Part shown: in pieces, positions 32,002-43,420 of the stretch
How positions within the stretch are numbered: position 1 is the stretch's first letter
Layout of the letters: every line of letters begins with the position of its first letter
Assembly: GCA_947579665.1 (NCBI GenBank)
Contig: OX388346.1
Location: forward strand, 88,848,615 to 88,912,614
Direction: 5' to 3'
DNA length: 64,000 nt
Source: Sympetrum striolatum
Lineage: Eukaryota > Arthropoda > Insecta > Odonata > Libellulidae
Notes under the pieces: model-generated
What the model was told of the DNA's origin: nothing
Seen by the model: the letters and a program-made list of their open reading frames with translations, nothing else
Databases searched by the model: none
Position numbers and translations under genes: made by a program

Positions 32002-33872
32002 CTGCAACTTAAAAGTCTTTCATATTCAAAAGATATTGATAAATCATAAGACACCAGCAGAATTATGTATAGTGACAGGAGTAATTCTTAAATCAATATC
32101 TTTAGGCATCTGGAATTTTGTATATTAATGTAAAGCATGTTTCTTAAAAGTCTCCAAATACTAAGGCCATCATAGCATTGGTCCTTAATAATAGTTTTCT
32201 TTGAATAATGCAAACTACTAAGCCTTGAAATATTGACAAAAATTTGCCTGAATTAATAACAACCAATATTTATGTAATATAACTTTTCATACTACATAAA
32301 AAATATTTCCTTTTCCTTTAAACCTTTTGATAGCTTCTCCCTTCAAAATTTTACTTTGTTTATTAAAAAAATTAAGCAGTCATAATTTACATTCAGTCTG
32401 TCATTAAATTGTTTATAATTTGGCTGACCAGTTGTATGCTATCAAGAAGGATGAACTTAAAATTTTAACTGATATTCTATACCTATACACTGCGACAAAT
32501 GATGACCAAGGGTGAGGTTTGTACAATTTTTTATGCTATGTGCAGCTACATAGATATGTTTTATTTAAATTTTACTAATATGGAGTTATAATCCATAATT
32601 CCATGATATTGTAGATCTATGGTATAACTTTCAATCACAACGTCCGAGTTGGGAAGTCTCATTGTCATCAAATCCATGATTTTATACCAGTCAACAATTA
32701 CTAAGGTGTATTTCATGGTTTTATTAATTGTCAAAACCATTTTCATATGTGTCTCAAAACTTAAGGCTAGCATATTATCATGCCTAAGAAGTGAGACCAT
32801 AGAATGAATTAATGCTATCTTGTATTATATGTGGGGCTACTATCAATTTTAGAAGATTACCTCAAATACAGTTAACCATGAATTTGTGAATTCTGATTAT
32901 TCTTAATGGCCCAGAAGAGAATGAGAAAATTGTTTCATTTGGATAGTTCATTTGTCTTGTCATCATAGATATACACACAAAATTAATCTGGAAGGTTAGG
33001 CAAGTTGCCAAAAAGGCTTACAATTTTGATATTGATGAAAATATCATTGGACGGAAAGATATTCTCATTGAGCCAATAAACTCATCAAATTAAAAGAAAT
33101 ATACAATCTCAATTACTAGAAATTTGTATTTATACTTCCAAGAAATTGCTTCCTTTATTGTTGGAAGATAATTTTGTGAAGGATCTGTAAACTATTATTC
33201 AATTATATTTTTTAAATCCATCCTGATTACCTTTATAATTATGGAAATAATATAACATTATTATAAATGAATTTAATGAATACCAAACTTTAAAGGGTGA
33301 AGTCATAGCATCAGTTGACTTTCTGAATTTCTAAGGAATATTTATGATACAATTTGATGAATGATTCAAAATATTATAAGTTTAAACTGATTAAAGTTTT
33401 AAAATTCTCTGATAAACTGGTTTGACTCTTGTTAATTTTATTACATTAAAATGAAGCAGAAATACCATAATATTCATTAAATGAAGAAGTGAATTCCTAT
33501 TCTATTGTGGCCAAAATATTCCCAGTGTGGCTTCTACCTAAATTGGGTGTATAGATTACATTATTCATTTTAAAATTTCAAAATTCTACTATTTAGTAAG
33601 GCAGATCGAAATTCTAAGAGTCATGGAATGATATGTGGAAACCCTGAATTTTCCAGCCTCTCACACCATAATTAGTGCTGTGAGTTAGTCTGCACATGTA
33701 GCCAAATTGGAAAATTATTCTCCCTTCAAAAATTGAAAAACACCCCAAATTTTGAAGAATATATCTAATTTAACCTTAATATTTTGAATGGCATCTATGT
33801 CAGTAACATCATATTCACGATATATATATTCATATATGTATATTTATGTATTTTCTAACCAATGGAAGATAC
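32002..33872 (-). other. Synaptotagmin intron (D to E)
   Basis: AT-rich, no recognised element or exon. Confidence 0.5.
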
Positions 33873-33972
33873 TGTGGATAGAATGAGAATATCTATGTGG
33901 GCCAAGGACGCAGCATCCAAGCAGAGGACTGTTTGCACCGATTAAATCATTGCTCTGTCCCATAACGCATAC
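33873..33972 (-). CDS. Synaptotagmin-family gene, C2B strands 6-7 exon
   Basis: Acceptor attgtag and donor ACA|GTATCT bound 100 bases reading VCVMGQSNDLIGANSPLLGC, then CVLGPHRYSHSIH plus one base. NDLIG and LLGCCVLG match the strand 6 to 7 region of C2B (pattern ND.IG). The usual calcium-loop D-x-D before ND is replaced by MGQS, so this C2B should not bind calcium. It joins the GAA-ending upstream exon in phase 0 and the terminal exon in phase 1. If read through the donor, the next residues include FHW, resembling the HW motif of C2B, so a longer splice form is conceivable. Confidence 0.8.
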
Positions 33973-34214
33973 CTACAATAGGAATGAATGTTTTTAGCAA
34001 TGGAGAGATTAATCATAAGCACATTGACCAGATTAAAGTTATCTTAAATTTTACATAACTGCCAAGTGGAAAAGAATGGGAATTTAACTTAAAATCCAAT
34101 TACAATTGTTTTTTGTGATTAACTTTCTTTTTTCTCTCAATCAGTATATATTTGTATGTATGTATGCATGTATATGTGGTATGTGTATATATAGTATATA
34201 TATATATACATACA

Positions 34215-35400
34215 CAGTAGAAATCCGTTATAACAAGTACGGCATATAACGACAGTTGCATTATAGCGAGTGATATTTTGGCCATTGTCCCTCTCACTGC
34301 AGAAATGAGAGGAAATTACGTTCATTATAATGAGTGCCATGCTGATCTTCCAGGAGGCATATCTCAGAGTCGTCAATTGACAAGAGGGATGAAGTCCAAC
34401 AAGCTAATGGTAATCTGAGGTGCGTTCTCTTTTCAAATGGCAGAAAAATATTGAATGCAAAAATTATCGTACCCTAATTCATGCATTTGTTTTCCGCAAG
34501 TAGCCTCATCCTTCCTCAACAAAGATGCTTCAGAAAGCTTTGATTAGAAACTTCTCCCCTTTATCCCTTCGCATATCTTATCACCTCGTCTCTTGTTTCT
34601 TTTTGGTGACGACCCCTCTAGTCAGTGCAGGAATTTTTAATTGATTTCTCATCATATTGGCATCCACCCGTGGGATTTGTTTATGTGAAACTTAAGTCCA
34701 TCAGTGAGTAACAAGGAAAAAATATAATAAAAGAAAATTAAAATAATACTAGAGAATTACTTGCAAACAGCTATAACGATTTGGCTGGCGTGGGTGTGTA
34801 ATGTAGGGTTGCCTATACTCAGATTATCAATTTTCAATTGATTATTTCAACAAATCTAAGGCCCATTTTACTAACACCAATACTGTTTTTAATTACTCTA
34901 CTTCCTGCATCACTACAAAATTTTCATCAAAATCTCCAGACAGAAGTGAGAGTTTCCCCTTGTTAGTGTTAGAAATCGGCTATAATGAGTACTTTTATCG
35001 GCTTAATGAGTATTATATTTAACTAAATATTGAAATTTAAAAACCCAGTAAAATAATTTCTATAAAATTCATTAAAAATGGTCACAGTCCTTATACACAC
35101 TTTAACAGTCATATTAATTTAACTATTACGTAGATAATTAATATATGCTTAGTATCATACACATAAACATAATCAAAAAGAAGTTTTCTGTTGAAAAGGC
35201 TTAAAAGCAGTGATAAATAAAGATTATTTTGCTTTCCTGCCAAATTGTATGTCAATAATATTCACAGAAATACAAGTAGGAGATTTCTAACTTGAAGACT
35301 AATGTTCTGATGTCATACTCAGCTACATCTTCATTGTCAGAAGTATCGAGTTTTCCTGTACAGGGGTTTGTGAATCCATCCTTCTGCCATTTCACTTAAA
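34215..35400 (-). mobile_element. Pogo/Tigger-like element fragment, 3' end and possible transposase tail
   Basis: At 34215 CAGTAGAAATCCGTTATAAC is the terminus style of Tigger/pogo elements, and a degenerate direct repeat of the same motif (tagaaatcggctataatgag) occurs at about 34969. On the minus strand at 35400-35274 an open segment reads KWQKDGFTNPCTGKLDTSDN then EDVAEYDIRT, possibly a transposase C-terminus. No second terminus was found, so limits are approximate. Lies in the long synaptotagmin intron. Confidence 0.45.
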
Positions 35401-35805
35401 AAAAGTGAAAAGACAGTTTATAAATGTTGGAAATAAATGCCAATTTGAAAATATTCCTGCATGTAGGGTAATGCACTATAGTAAGATTTCCCAAAGCTAT
35501 AAATGTATGTAAAATTTCCTTGCTATAATTTTATAACCACAAGTAAATGTTAACTACTCTGATAATTTTATATTAATTTGTCTGATATTATTATTAGCTG
35601 ATATTAGATAGGTGTTTTTGAAGTCTCTCTTGAGTATTATTTACTGAATATAGCATTTAATCATCATAATGAGGTAGGTTAGAATACTTATCTTGTGTAT
35701 TAAGAGAGCCACACCTATAAGTTAGATTTTATGAACCATATTTTTGTTTTTTTTACACCTTTTGTACAGGTAAAAATATTTTATAAATAATGATAGTATT
35801 TTTTT

Positions 35806-35857
35806 GTTTTGCCCCTTCATATCTGAAGGGGCAAAACCCTGATCCTGATCAGGGTTT
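35806..35857. repeat. Two overlapping perfect hairpins
   Basis: GTTTTGCCCCTTCA (35806-35819) pairs perfectly with TGAAGGGGCAAAAC (35824-35837) over a 4-base loop. Directly after, AAACCCTGATC (35834-35844) pairs with GATCAGGGTTT (35847-35857) over 2 bases. The two stems overlap by 4 bases. It is GC-rich compared with the flanks and lies in an intron. Confidence 0.7.
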
Positions 35858-36420
35858 CCTTCCCCCTGATTATATCATGCCTATTGTTTATCTTTTATTT
35901 ATATAAAATAAGCTATTTCTCTACCAATCATTGCAGTAATTACTGCACTTCCATTTCCAATGTCAGAAAAGTAATTTAAATAATGAGGAAAAAGTATCAA
36001 TATTTTTAAAAAATTACCTTGTATTTTATTTACTGATATTAGAGCATTTCAAATGAAAGAAGAATATTTATTTAGGTTGATAAAACTAGAGTCCAAAATT
36101 AAGGAGCTGCATTCCATTGTGAAACTTTGAAAATTAACTTGATTTTATGACATCAGGAAATCTTTACTTAAAAGTTATATTAATTAATGCAGTAAATTCA
36201 ATGGTCCATTTGAAGTATTCAGGGGAAGGATTAGTAGAAATTAAGGAGCAATGACTCAGTATACATGAAACTATGTAGACCTTCCTACAAATGCTGTGCA
36301 GTTTCATAATATAATAATGTAATATAATAATTTTTATTAATCCAAAGACAATACAAGTATGTATAGGACAATTCAAGCTAAAAATCATATTCTTAAGTAT
36401 TCCTGTACTGAATAAAAACC

Positions 36421-38432
36421 TTATTCAAGTAAATACTTGTGAACAGTATGCTTAAATGTCTTTAAATTAATAATCTTCTTAATTTTGGATGGTAGTTTAT
36501 TGTATATAATTATGTCCATCACTTTTGGGGCTCTAGCATGGACTCTATTGAGAGATCTTGGAAAATGTAGATCTCTTTTCCTTTTCGTGTCATGGTGATA
36601 AAAGGCCTCATTTAATGGGTAATTATTGATATTATTTTTAACAAACAATAGGATGTTAAAGATGTATATAGATGGCATGGATACAATTTTAAATCTTTGA
36701 AATATGTTTTTACAGGTAACTCTGCTAGGGGCATTTGATATTCTTCTTATAATCTTCTTCTACATTCTAAAAATGTCAGTCAGTCTGGTTGAGGGAGTGT
36801 AATGTAGTGTAATTTAATATGTGACCCTGGAGTAAAAATAACCTAAGTATATATTAAGTAGGATTTTTTGACTGAGTCCCTTAGTACACAAGATAAATAG
36901 AAGATTGAATTAATTTTTTTGAGTAGGTAGTTAACATGATTGTTCCAGTTGAGACAAGGATCAATATGTAGTCCAAGGAATTCCAGGTTCTCAGAAGGTG
37001 TGACTCTTAGATCTTTAAAGTTCAAGCAAAAGTTATCAAAATGTTTATCCTTGGTTCCAAATACCACTTTCATAGTTTTTTCTCTATTTAATTTCTGTCT
37101 ATACTGCAAGCACCACTCTGATGTTCTGGAAATTATTGCATCTCCGATAGGGGCTAGGTTATTGATAGGTTAGGACTAGATAATAGGATATTTATGTCAT
37201 CGCAAACATTATCATTCAGGTCCCTTTTGTATCAAGTATATTAGCTATGGTATATCATATATGAAGTTTAAAAAATAGAATAGGACTTAGTATAGAACCT
37301 TGGGAGACGCCACATTTAATAGGCAAAGTTTTAAAATTGAAATTGCCATTCTTATTACTAATCTTGACAATCTGAGACCTGTTAGAGAGATAAGTTTCTA
37401 TCCATTTCAAAGCATTTCCTCTTATGCCTATTCTGTGTCATTTATCAAGTAGGGATTGATGCTCAACTACATTGAAAGCTCTGTTCAGATCCAGAACGAT
37501 TCCTCGAGTTTTCATTTTTTTGTTAAGTTCTTCGGTGGCAAAGTTAATGGCACTAATTAGAGCATTTTCAGTTGATTTGCCCTTCCAAAAACCAAACTGA
37601 AATTGAGAGACTAAATTGTTCCTCTCGAGGAAATCACTAAGTCTCAAGCAAAAGACATACTCAAATATCTTAGAGAATTGTGGGAGAAGAGAAATGGGCC
37701 TTAGTTCATTGTATTTTTGTTATCTCCTTTATTTTTTAAATCAGGAATAACCTTGGAAACTTTTAGAGCATCTGAGAAGATGTCTTTAGTCAGAGACTCA
37801 TTGACTAGGTATGGGAGTGGTTTCAGGATGAACTGTGAGCAAGGTTTAAGCAATCTCCTAGGTACCTCATCCAGCCCTGATGAAGACTTTTCACCCACAC
37901 AATCAAGCACTCTCTGTAACTCATTGCTATCACAAGGTTTTAAGAATATTGAATGAGCACTATTATGATTAAATTGTGTACCATTGCCATGGTAATTATC
38001 AGGGGGATTTTGGCTATGCCATGCAAGAAAATTACAGTTTAATGCATATGCAATCTCCATAGCATCCTGAATTAGGTTGTCTTCAACAATCAAGGGATAG
38101 GGGAGGTGTCTGCGGTGAGTAGAGCACATAGATTCTTTCACAATTTTCCAAACCACACTAGGAGAATGATTTGATTTAAGTAGTATTGAATGCTTGTAGT
38201 ATCTCTTTGCATTATTTATCAGTCTCTTATAATGCTTTTTGAGTATAATATAATCCTCATGAGCCTTTATATCACCGTGAATTTTATCATGGTAAGCTTT
38301 ACTTTTTATGGTTTCCGATAGGGCATGTATTTCTGGAGTTATCCATTTTTTATAATGAAGAGGAATGGGTTTTACATGTTGAACTGGAAGAGCACACTCA
38401 AAAAGAAACAACAAATCTAGAATAAAAATCAT
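36421..38432 (-). pseudogene. CR1-like reverse transcriptase and linker
   Basis: From 38432 leftwards: HYKKWITPEIHALSETIKSK, HYKRLINNAKRYYKHSI, SGLDEVPRRLLKPCSQFILK, FSDALKVSKVIPDLKNKGDN (start of RT). Then FQFGFWKGKSTENALISAIN, TRGIVLDLNRAFNVVEHQSL (catalytic Asp region, DLxKAFD changed to DLNRAFN), a decayed CDDINILLSS where the YADD box should be (about 37200), LEFLGLHIDPCLNWNNHVNY, and at the end KVMDIIIYNKLPSKIKKIIN. Several frameshifts and catalytic-site changes; inactive. Confidence 0.88.
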
Positions 38433-38744
38433 TTAAACTCTCTTTAAAACAGGTGTAAGAAAACATATAGCGTGAATCTTGGCAATGTAAAGCTGTACAA
38501 AAGGAATTAATTTTGGATTCACTGAAAGATTGTTTCATTTTAAGTGTGGGTAGACTATATTGAAGCATGCCATGCTGAAGGTTGACATTAGATCACAGTG
38601 ATCAGATATTAAAGGATCAAATACTTCAATTTTCACATAAAAGGATCAAAGTCAGTCAATACAGCATCTAGCTGGGACTTTGAACCGTCAGCTATTCTTG
38701 TGGCCACATCCACTAATTAGTTTAAGTTGTACAAGTCTAGATGG

Positions 38745-39236
38745 TTATAAAGTTTTTTTCTGGATTGCACCTTGAATCAGTAAGTTACAATTTAGATCAC
38801 CCAGTATTATTATGGGGTCTTTATGAGGTTTTTGACATAGTTCAAATAAGAGATTGTCAAATCTGCTCAGAAAAGTTTCAAAACATTTTGATGGAGAATG
38901 GTAAATTACCAAGATATTAAACTCAACTTCACTTATCATAACAGATAGAGCAGTACACTCAAACTGTTTTTCACTAACAAAGTTAGAAATATCTAGTATC
39001 ACTAAAATCGACTGAGTCCTTACAAAAGATTGCAACTCGGCCATTTTTGCAATTAGAACATCAATATGAAGATGCACAAACATATCCTGGTATAGAAACA
39101 CAAAGATCTTTCATCCAATGTTCTGTTACATTTACAGATTACATCAGGTTTTTCCTCTACTGCTAACTGATCTAAGTCATTGACCTTATTACAAAGTGAC
39201 TGAATGTTTATTAAAAGAATTTTCAGGAACGATGGC
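38745..39236 (-). pseudogene. CR1-like endonuclease domain
   Basis: Begins LKILLINIQSLCNKVNDLDQ, the first strand of the exonuclease-endonuclease-phosphatase fold with its N-I-Q-S/N. The EhW region is decayed. It continues FNILVIYHSPSKCFETFLSR and PIIILGDLNCNLL, the GDxN catalytic segment. The reading is broken near 39101 and ends at 38745. Confidence 0.85.
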
Positions 39237-39289
39237 TGAGCTGAAATACTCTATATAAATATTTGTGTTCTTTTTCTCTGTTCTTAAGT

Positions 39290-39894
39290 TATTTGAACTC
39301 TGGTCTTACGAAGGAATAAAAAACTTCTCAAGATGGTGTTGCATGGCCATACTACACTGTTCATCATCTGATGGCGCAGATGAAATGGAACACCTATTCT
39401 AAAACTGGAGTTTACACCTTTGGACTCCAGCTTACTCACAGTCACATGCCGAAATTTTTTTGAATGAAACTTTCAACATTTTCTACAGTAGTTCCTCCAG
39501 CAAGCTTTCCAAGACGGAGCCAAACTTTTTTCACTCCCACCAAATACATATTGTTGATCATATTTTTTCCCACGCCTTATGCCTTCCCCTACCTATGCGC
39601 CTTCTTACTTGCTGTCACGAGTGTATCTGCAGATGTTTTTCCTGCGTCAGGGACCTCTTCCTTCTTCTTATTCTTTTTTTGTTGCATGATTGTGAACCCA
39701 TCTATGTTCATCAGCTGAGCAGAAGAAAGTAGCAGCACATAGCTTTCTGCTTTCATGGATTCCTTGGGCCTTCCACCCGGTAGACCTTGGTTCCGAAGAA
39801 CTGATGTTGCAGCTGCTTTGATTTTGTGTGCATTAATTGGAGTTTTCTGTAATACTTTTTCTGACTTTCCTTTTTGTATTGTTTTATGGGGCAT
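39290..39894 (-). pseudogene. Non-LTR ORF1 (RNA-binding type) remnant
   Basis: The basic N-terminal part (KIKAAATSVLRNQGLPGGRP, KKNKKKEEVPDAGKTSADTL) is followed in a shifted frame by VWLRLGKLAGGTTVENVESF, IQKNFGM, KLESKGVNSSFRIGVPFHLR and SVVWP. The last part matches the C-terminal RNA-binding fold of CR1-type ORF1 proteins (V.l.rL...t...i..yl, v.kl.sk...SFrv.vp, ...WP.g). Its place directly upstream of the endonuclease fits. Confidence 0.65.
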
Positions 39895-39900
39895 GGAATG

Positions 39901-41110
39901 GTCATCCTTGGTCTCAATTTTATTTCAAAAGTCAGAATTAAATTTTTAATTCATTGAGATCCGACCCCATGTTACCCACACTTGCATTTCGATGCACTTG
40001 GCAAGTGTAACACTTCCAAATTACAAATGGAGACTCGAAAATCATCTTAACAACCAACTCATTTATTCTGTACAGTTATCATGGAAAATATTAGAGCAAA
40101 ACCCGCAGGTAATGGGTTTGTCCTGTATTAAGATAGATTTATCAAACGAGTGACACAGGAGTTCAACCGGTGCAGATACAATCTTGAATCTAATCTTGAT
40201 GCTTGCTTGATGTTCTTATGCATAAAATTTAACCCATTAAACATGGTGAGAGAAAAATATTTCAGAAACATAAGTAGGTATCGTGAGAAAGATACCAAAT
40301 ATTTAATTAATAATGGATGGACCAATGGTGACAGTTATTAATTTTTATATTATTAATTATATTTGTGGGTTAAAATATGTGTGAACTGAGGTGATTGGCT
40401 ACATCTTGGTATAATTTTATATGGAAGGTAAATTAAAGTGAATGAATAAATACATTTTTAATATATTTTTAATAAAATATAAATTTAAAGTTTGATTTGT
40501 AACATGCTCTATAACAATATCTGAACATATATATGTATGATAATGCTATAAATTACCTACTATAATATGCTGATTTAAACAGATTTGAGATAAAGGTGAC
40601 TCTTGTCATAACGATTATTTGCTTCTTGATAAGCAAGTATTTCACTTTATAGAACGAAGTTGAATAAGATGTATGAATGCAGTTATTATATACTAGTCAA
40701 AAACTGAATCTAGTCTAAATAAATAAAGCTTTTCATTTATGATTTGCGATAAAAAATACCATTGTAAATCAATGCCTTTTTTCTAATTTCCTGTGACAAT
40801 TTGATAAGCATTTTCAAGATGCCAATGACAATAAATTGTTCAATAAATTAAGAGATAATAATCTCTTGGAAGACAGATCAAATAATAAAAATTACCCTAC
40901 CGATTGTATATTGGAAAATAAATGAGAGAAGTAAGTATATGCTCAAAATAGCCATTTCAGAGAGACAGTTTTTCCACATTGTATACACAACAATAATTGT
41001 CTTGGGGTATGGAATATGTGATTACATGCATTTCCTGTTAAAAGGCTTGCAAGTACATGTGTAGATGGGTATCTAGGAAGATGAATACAGAGAGTGTGAA
41101 CTCTACTTAC
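39901..41110 (-). other. Synaptotagmin intron, no other content
   Basis: AT-rich; no exon or element recognised between the CR1-like ORF1 and the donor of the exon at 41111. Confidence 0.4.
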
Positions 41111-41260
41111 TTCTAAAGCAGCCAAGTTCAAGCTATTTGCTGGAACATTAAAGGATAGAGCTTCATTCCAAACAGGATTGGCACTCCCTTTCCTTGCTGC
41201 AGTCTTCTTTTTCTTGACGCGCTTGCCTCTAACTAGCAAGTACACTTTTGCAAAGGGATC
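41111..41260 (-). CDS. Synaptotagmin-family gene, C2B core exon
   Basis: Reads DPFAKVYLLVRGKRVKKKKT, then AARKGSANPVWNEALSFNVP and ANSLNLAALE, ending at a strong donor GAA|GTAAGT (41111). This is the hallmark of C2B: D-P-[YF]-x-K-V-Y-L, the polybasic KRVKKKKT strand that binds acidic phospholipids and partners, and NP.[WY]NEAL.F.VP. There is no AG before DPFAK (the bases are tttctg|GAT). The nearest AG, inside AAAAG|TG at 41244, is in phase with the upstream exon but would delete DPFAK. The true start is therefore 41244 or a non-canonical site near 41260. Confidence 0.88.
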
Positions 41261-41959
41261 CAGAAATATAAAATGAATAATATTTTTAATTATAAAATGT
41301 GGTTGGGAAGTCTTAATTTTCTCGCAAAAATTCATGACATTTTATACTAATGTTTATTATGTTTCTAAAGTCTTTAATACCATCTCTGAATCTTGAATTT
41401 TGTTATCCGTGTGATTTTATTACCTTGAATATTTCTTGATTGCTGATCAAAATTCACTGTTCTGATATCTTTAAGTCAGATTTCATTACTTATGGATGTC
41501 TTATGAATCAATTAAGGAGAGAAATTAGGTTAGTTATAACACTTGAAGCCACAATTCTTATAATTGTATATAGTGAATGTAAGTAAAATTTAAAATATTT
41601 GTTACACAAACTTATTGAATCTTAACAATCGTCTAAAGGGTTAGAAAGCCAAAATAGCAGTTAAAAATCCATAGCTGACCTATTGCACAACAGTTGAATT
41701 GGACAGTGAACTTGATCAACTTTCCAGTACCTGAATCTGCAAGAAATATTCTGATAATTTCCCACATCGTTATCCACACCAAAATATTGTTGACTTAAAC
41801 AATAGAAAGCTGTATTTTATAAATTATTATCTTTACCTATCTTAACATGTATGATGAAGTACAAAAATGCCTACAAACATGTATGGATACACAACACATA
41901 TACTTAAATCTGTTGCTCATTCAAAATTGAATAACTCAAAGTACACTGTTATAATAAAT

Positions 41960-42420
41960 AATCATTTTAATATTAAGCTATAGAATACTTTTTGTGCTTA
42001 AATTTATTAAAGTTAGAATTAAAGCAGTAATAGGATTTTACATGCTTTAAATGATGTGGTAACTTATTATGGAATCTGATGCTTGTTTCTTTTGGGCCCT
42101 TTTTTACAGCATTGGTTCTGATAGAATTTTGTTGAAGATTATTTTTAATCCTGCTGGAGTCATAATGAATATCAGAGTTAACGAGGATTTCATTAAGGTT
42201 ATCTTTTAAAAAGAGAATTGAGATCATTATGTATAGGGCATGGGAGATGAAGTATCCTGAGTGAATAAAATATATGCTTTCATGGGCCATCATATGGTAT
42301 CCATGCTAAAATTCTAGAGCTCTTTTGTGCACCTTTGAAATCTGGTTTGAATCTGGTGAGGACCCCTTAATAAGAGACTATAGGCTATGTGTTGATAAAA
42401 GAATCATAGTAAAATGTTAG
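41960..42420 (-). pseudogene. Non-LTR reverse transcriptase C-terminal fragment
   Basis: Reading leftwards: scraps of the GI.FWG region near 42400, then SDIHYDSSRIKNNLQQNSIR, KKGPKETSIRFHNKLPHHLK and FNSNFNKFKHKKYSIA before a stop at 41973. The phrase ...GP...s...fNkLP..lK matches the closing segment of CR1/Jockey-like RTs. Lies in the intron between synaptotagmin exons B and C. Confidence 0.75.
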
Positions 42421-42703
42421 TAGAATGTCTCTACTGACCGATTATCTTAATTGTTTGATATATTGTCTTAAGATGTGTTAAAAGGTAACACACAATTTGC
42501 AATTGAAATTAATCCCATAAATTTGGCTTACTATAAAAAATTATAAAACACCTTGTGTTGAACATAAACACAAATTATAAAAAGTAATATCTATAAAGTG
42601 AATTTATAATTATATGTTATATGTAAAATTTAAGTAAAATGTTGGAAGTTAGCATATACAAGAGTATTGTTGTACTCATGAGGATATATATTGAAATATT
42701 TAC

Positions 42704-42824
42704 CTGGAGGATCCCTCTCTTGAGCAGGAAAAAGGTTCCTTGCTTTCAGAAGTACAACTGTCAGCCTCTCAGCAGAAGGCAGGTAACTTAAAGATAGCAA
42801 TACTTCTTGTCTCTCTTCTGGAGG
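42704..42824 (-). CDS. Synaptotagmin-family gene, start of C2B exon
   Basis: Acceptor ttttcacag and donor CAG|GTAAAT bound 121 bases reading PPEERQEVLLSLSYLPSAER, then LTVVLLKARNLFPAQERDPP plus one base. This is the linker and first two strands of C2B: a [ED]-[IV]-L-x-S-L-x-Y-L-P-x-A-x-[RK]-L-T-V signature followed by KARNL. The first calcium loop (normally with Asp after the NL) reads FPAQERDPP. Phase 0 at the start, phase 1 at the end. Confidence 0.92.
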
Positions 42825-43082
42825 CTGTGAAAATAAAAGTTATGCATTAATAATTAGTGATTGGAAGAAAAAAATATATATCTATAAACAGACTTTGAAA
42901 AACCTTGGGTATGCATATCGTAAAGTTTGAACTCCTTTTATGATTATATTTATAAATGGAAATTATAACTAATAGATGAAATGAAAAAAGAGTAGAGTAA
43001 AGTGTTGTTGAATAAACATTTTCAAGAAAATACAAAATCATGTTACTTGAAATAACCACTGCAACAAATTCAATTCACTAAC

Positions 43083-43256
43083 CTGTAAGACAAGAGTTTT
43101 ATCTTGTAGCTGGTCATGAGCTACAGGAAACTTGAAATGCTCATCAAAAAATGGATTTGGATCTCCTCTATGGATTGTTGTCAGCCTTTTTCTAGAATCT
43201 ACCTCAGGCACCAATCGCAGCCTCACATATGGGTCATTAATTCCTCCTTGTGCACT
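43083..43256 (-). CDS. Synaptotagmin-family gene, C2A core exon
   Basis: 174 bases (58 codons, phase 0 at both ends), start chosen at the AG (gctgag) that gives a whole number of codons. It reads SAQGGINDPYVRLRLVPEVD, SRKRLTTIHRGDPNPFFDEH and FKFPVAHDQLQDKTLVLQ and stops at donor CAG|GTTAGT. NDPYVRL, the R-K-R...T strand and NP.F.[DE].F.F form strands 3-5 of a C2A domain. Synaptotagmins act on vesicle and plasma membranes in exocytosis. Residue choice resembles insect Syt12 / Syt-alpha type proteins (from memory), so the subtype is left open. The N-terminal, transmembrane and C2A start exons were not found upstream, and the rest of C2A is missing downstream. Confidence 0.9.
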
Positions 43257-43420
43257 CTCAGCCAAACATGGGCTAAATCATGGGCTACAAATAAAAGTAA
43301 TCTAAAATTTTTCTATCCTAACAGAATAAATCTTCTAAAGTAACTCGCACCTATTTCACTTTATTTATTTGCTCACCATTTTTAAAACAAATCAAAGAAA
43401 CATTTGAGCTTTGAAACCCT

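Larger units (their letters stand above)
36310..39900 (-). mobile_element. CR1-like non-LTR retrotransposon, near full length
   Basis: Runs leftwards: ORF1 (39894-39290), endonuclease (39236-38745), linker and RT (38432-36421) and an A/T-rich 3' tail (aataaaaattattatatt) ending near 36310. The parts are in the correct order and spacing over 3.6 kb but are split among frames and carry stops. It sits in the synaptotagmin intron in the same orientation as that gene. Confidence 0.88.

Noticed and set aside
32561..32800. 79-codon minus-strand frame in the synaptotagmin D-E intron
   Set aside because: No C2 motif, no suitable splice borders and AT-driven composition.
35274..35400. Open minus-strand segment considered as a missing synaptotagmin exon
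   Set aside because: Neither its phase nor its residues match C2B; the true strand 6-7 exon was found at 33873-33972.
39460..39732. 90-codon plus-strand frame
   Set aside because: Antisense to the ORF1 remnant of the CR1-like element.
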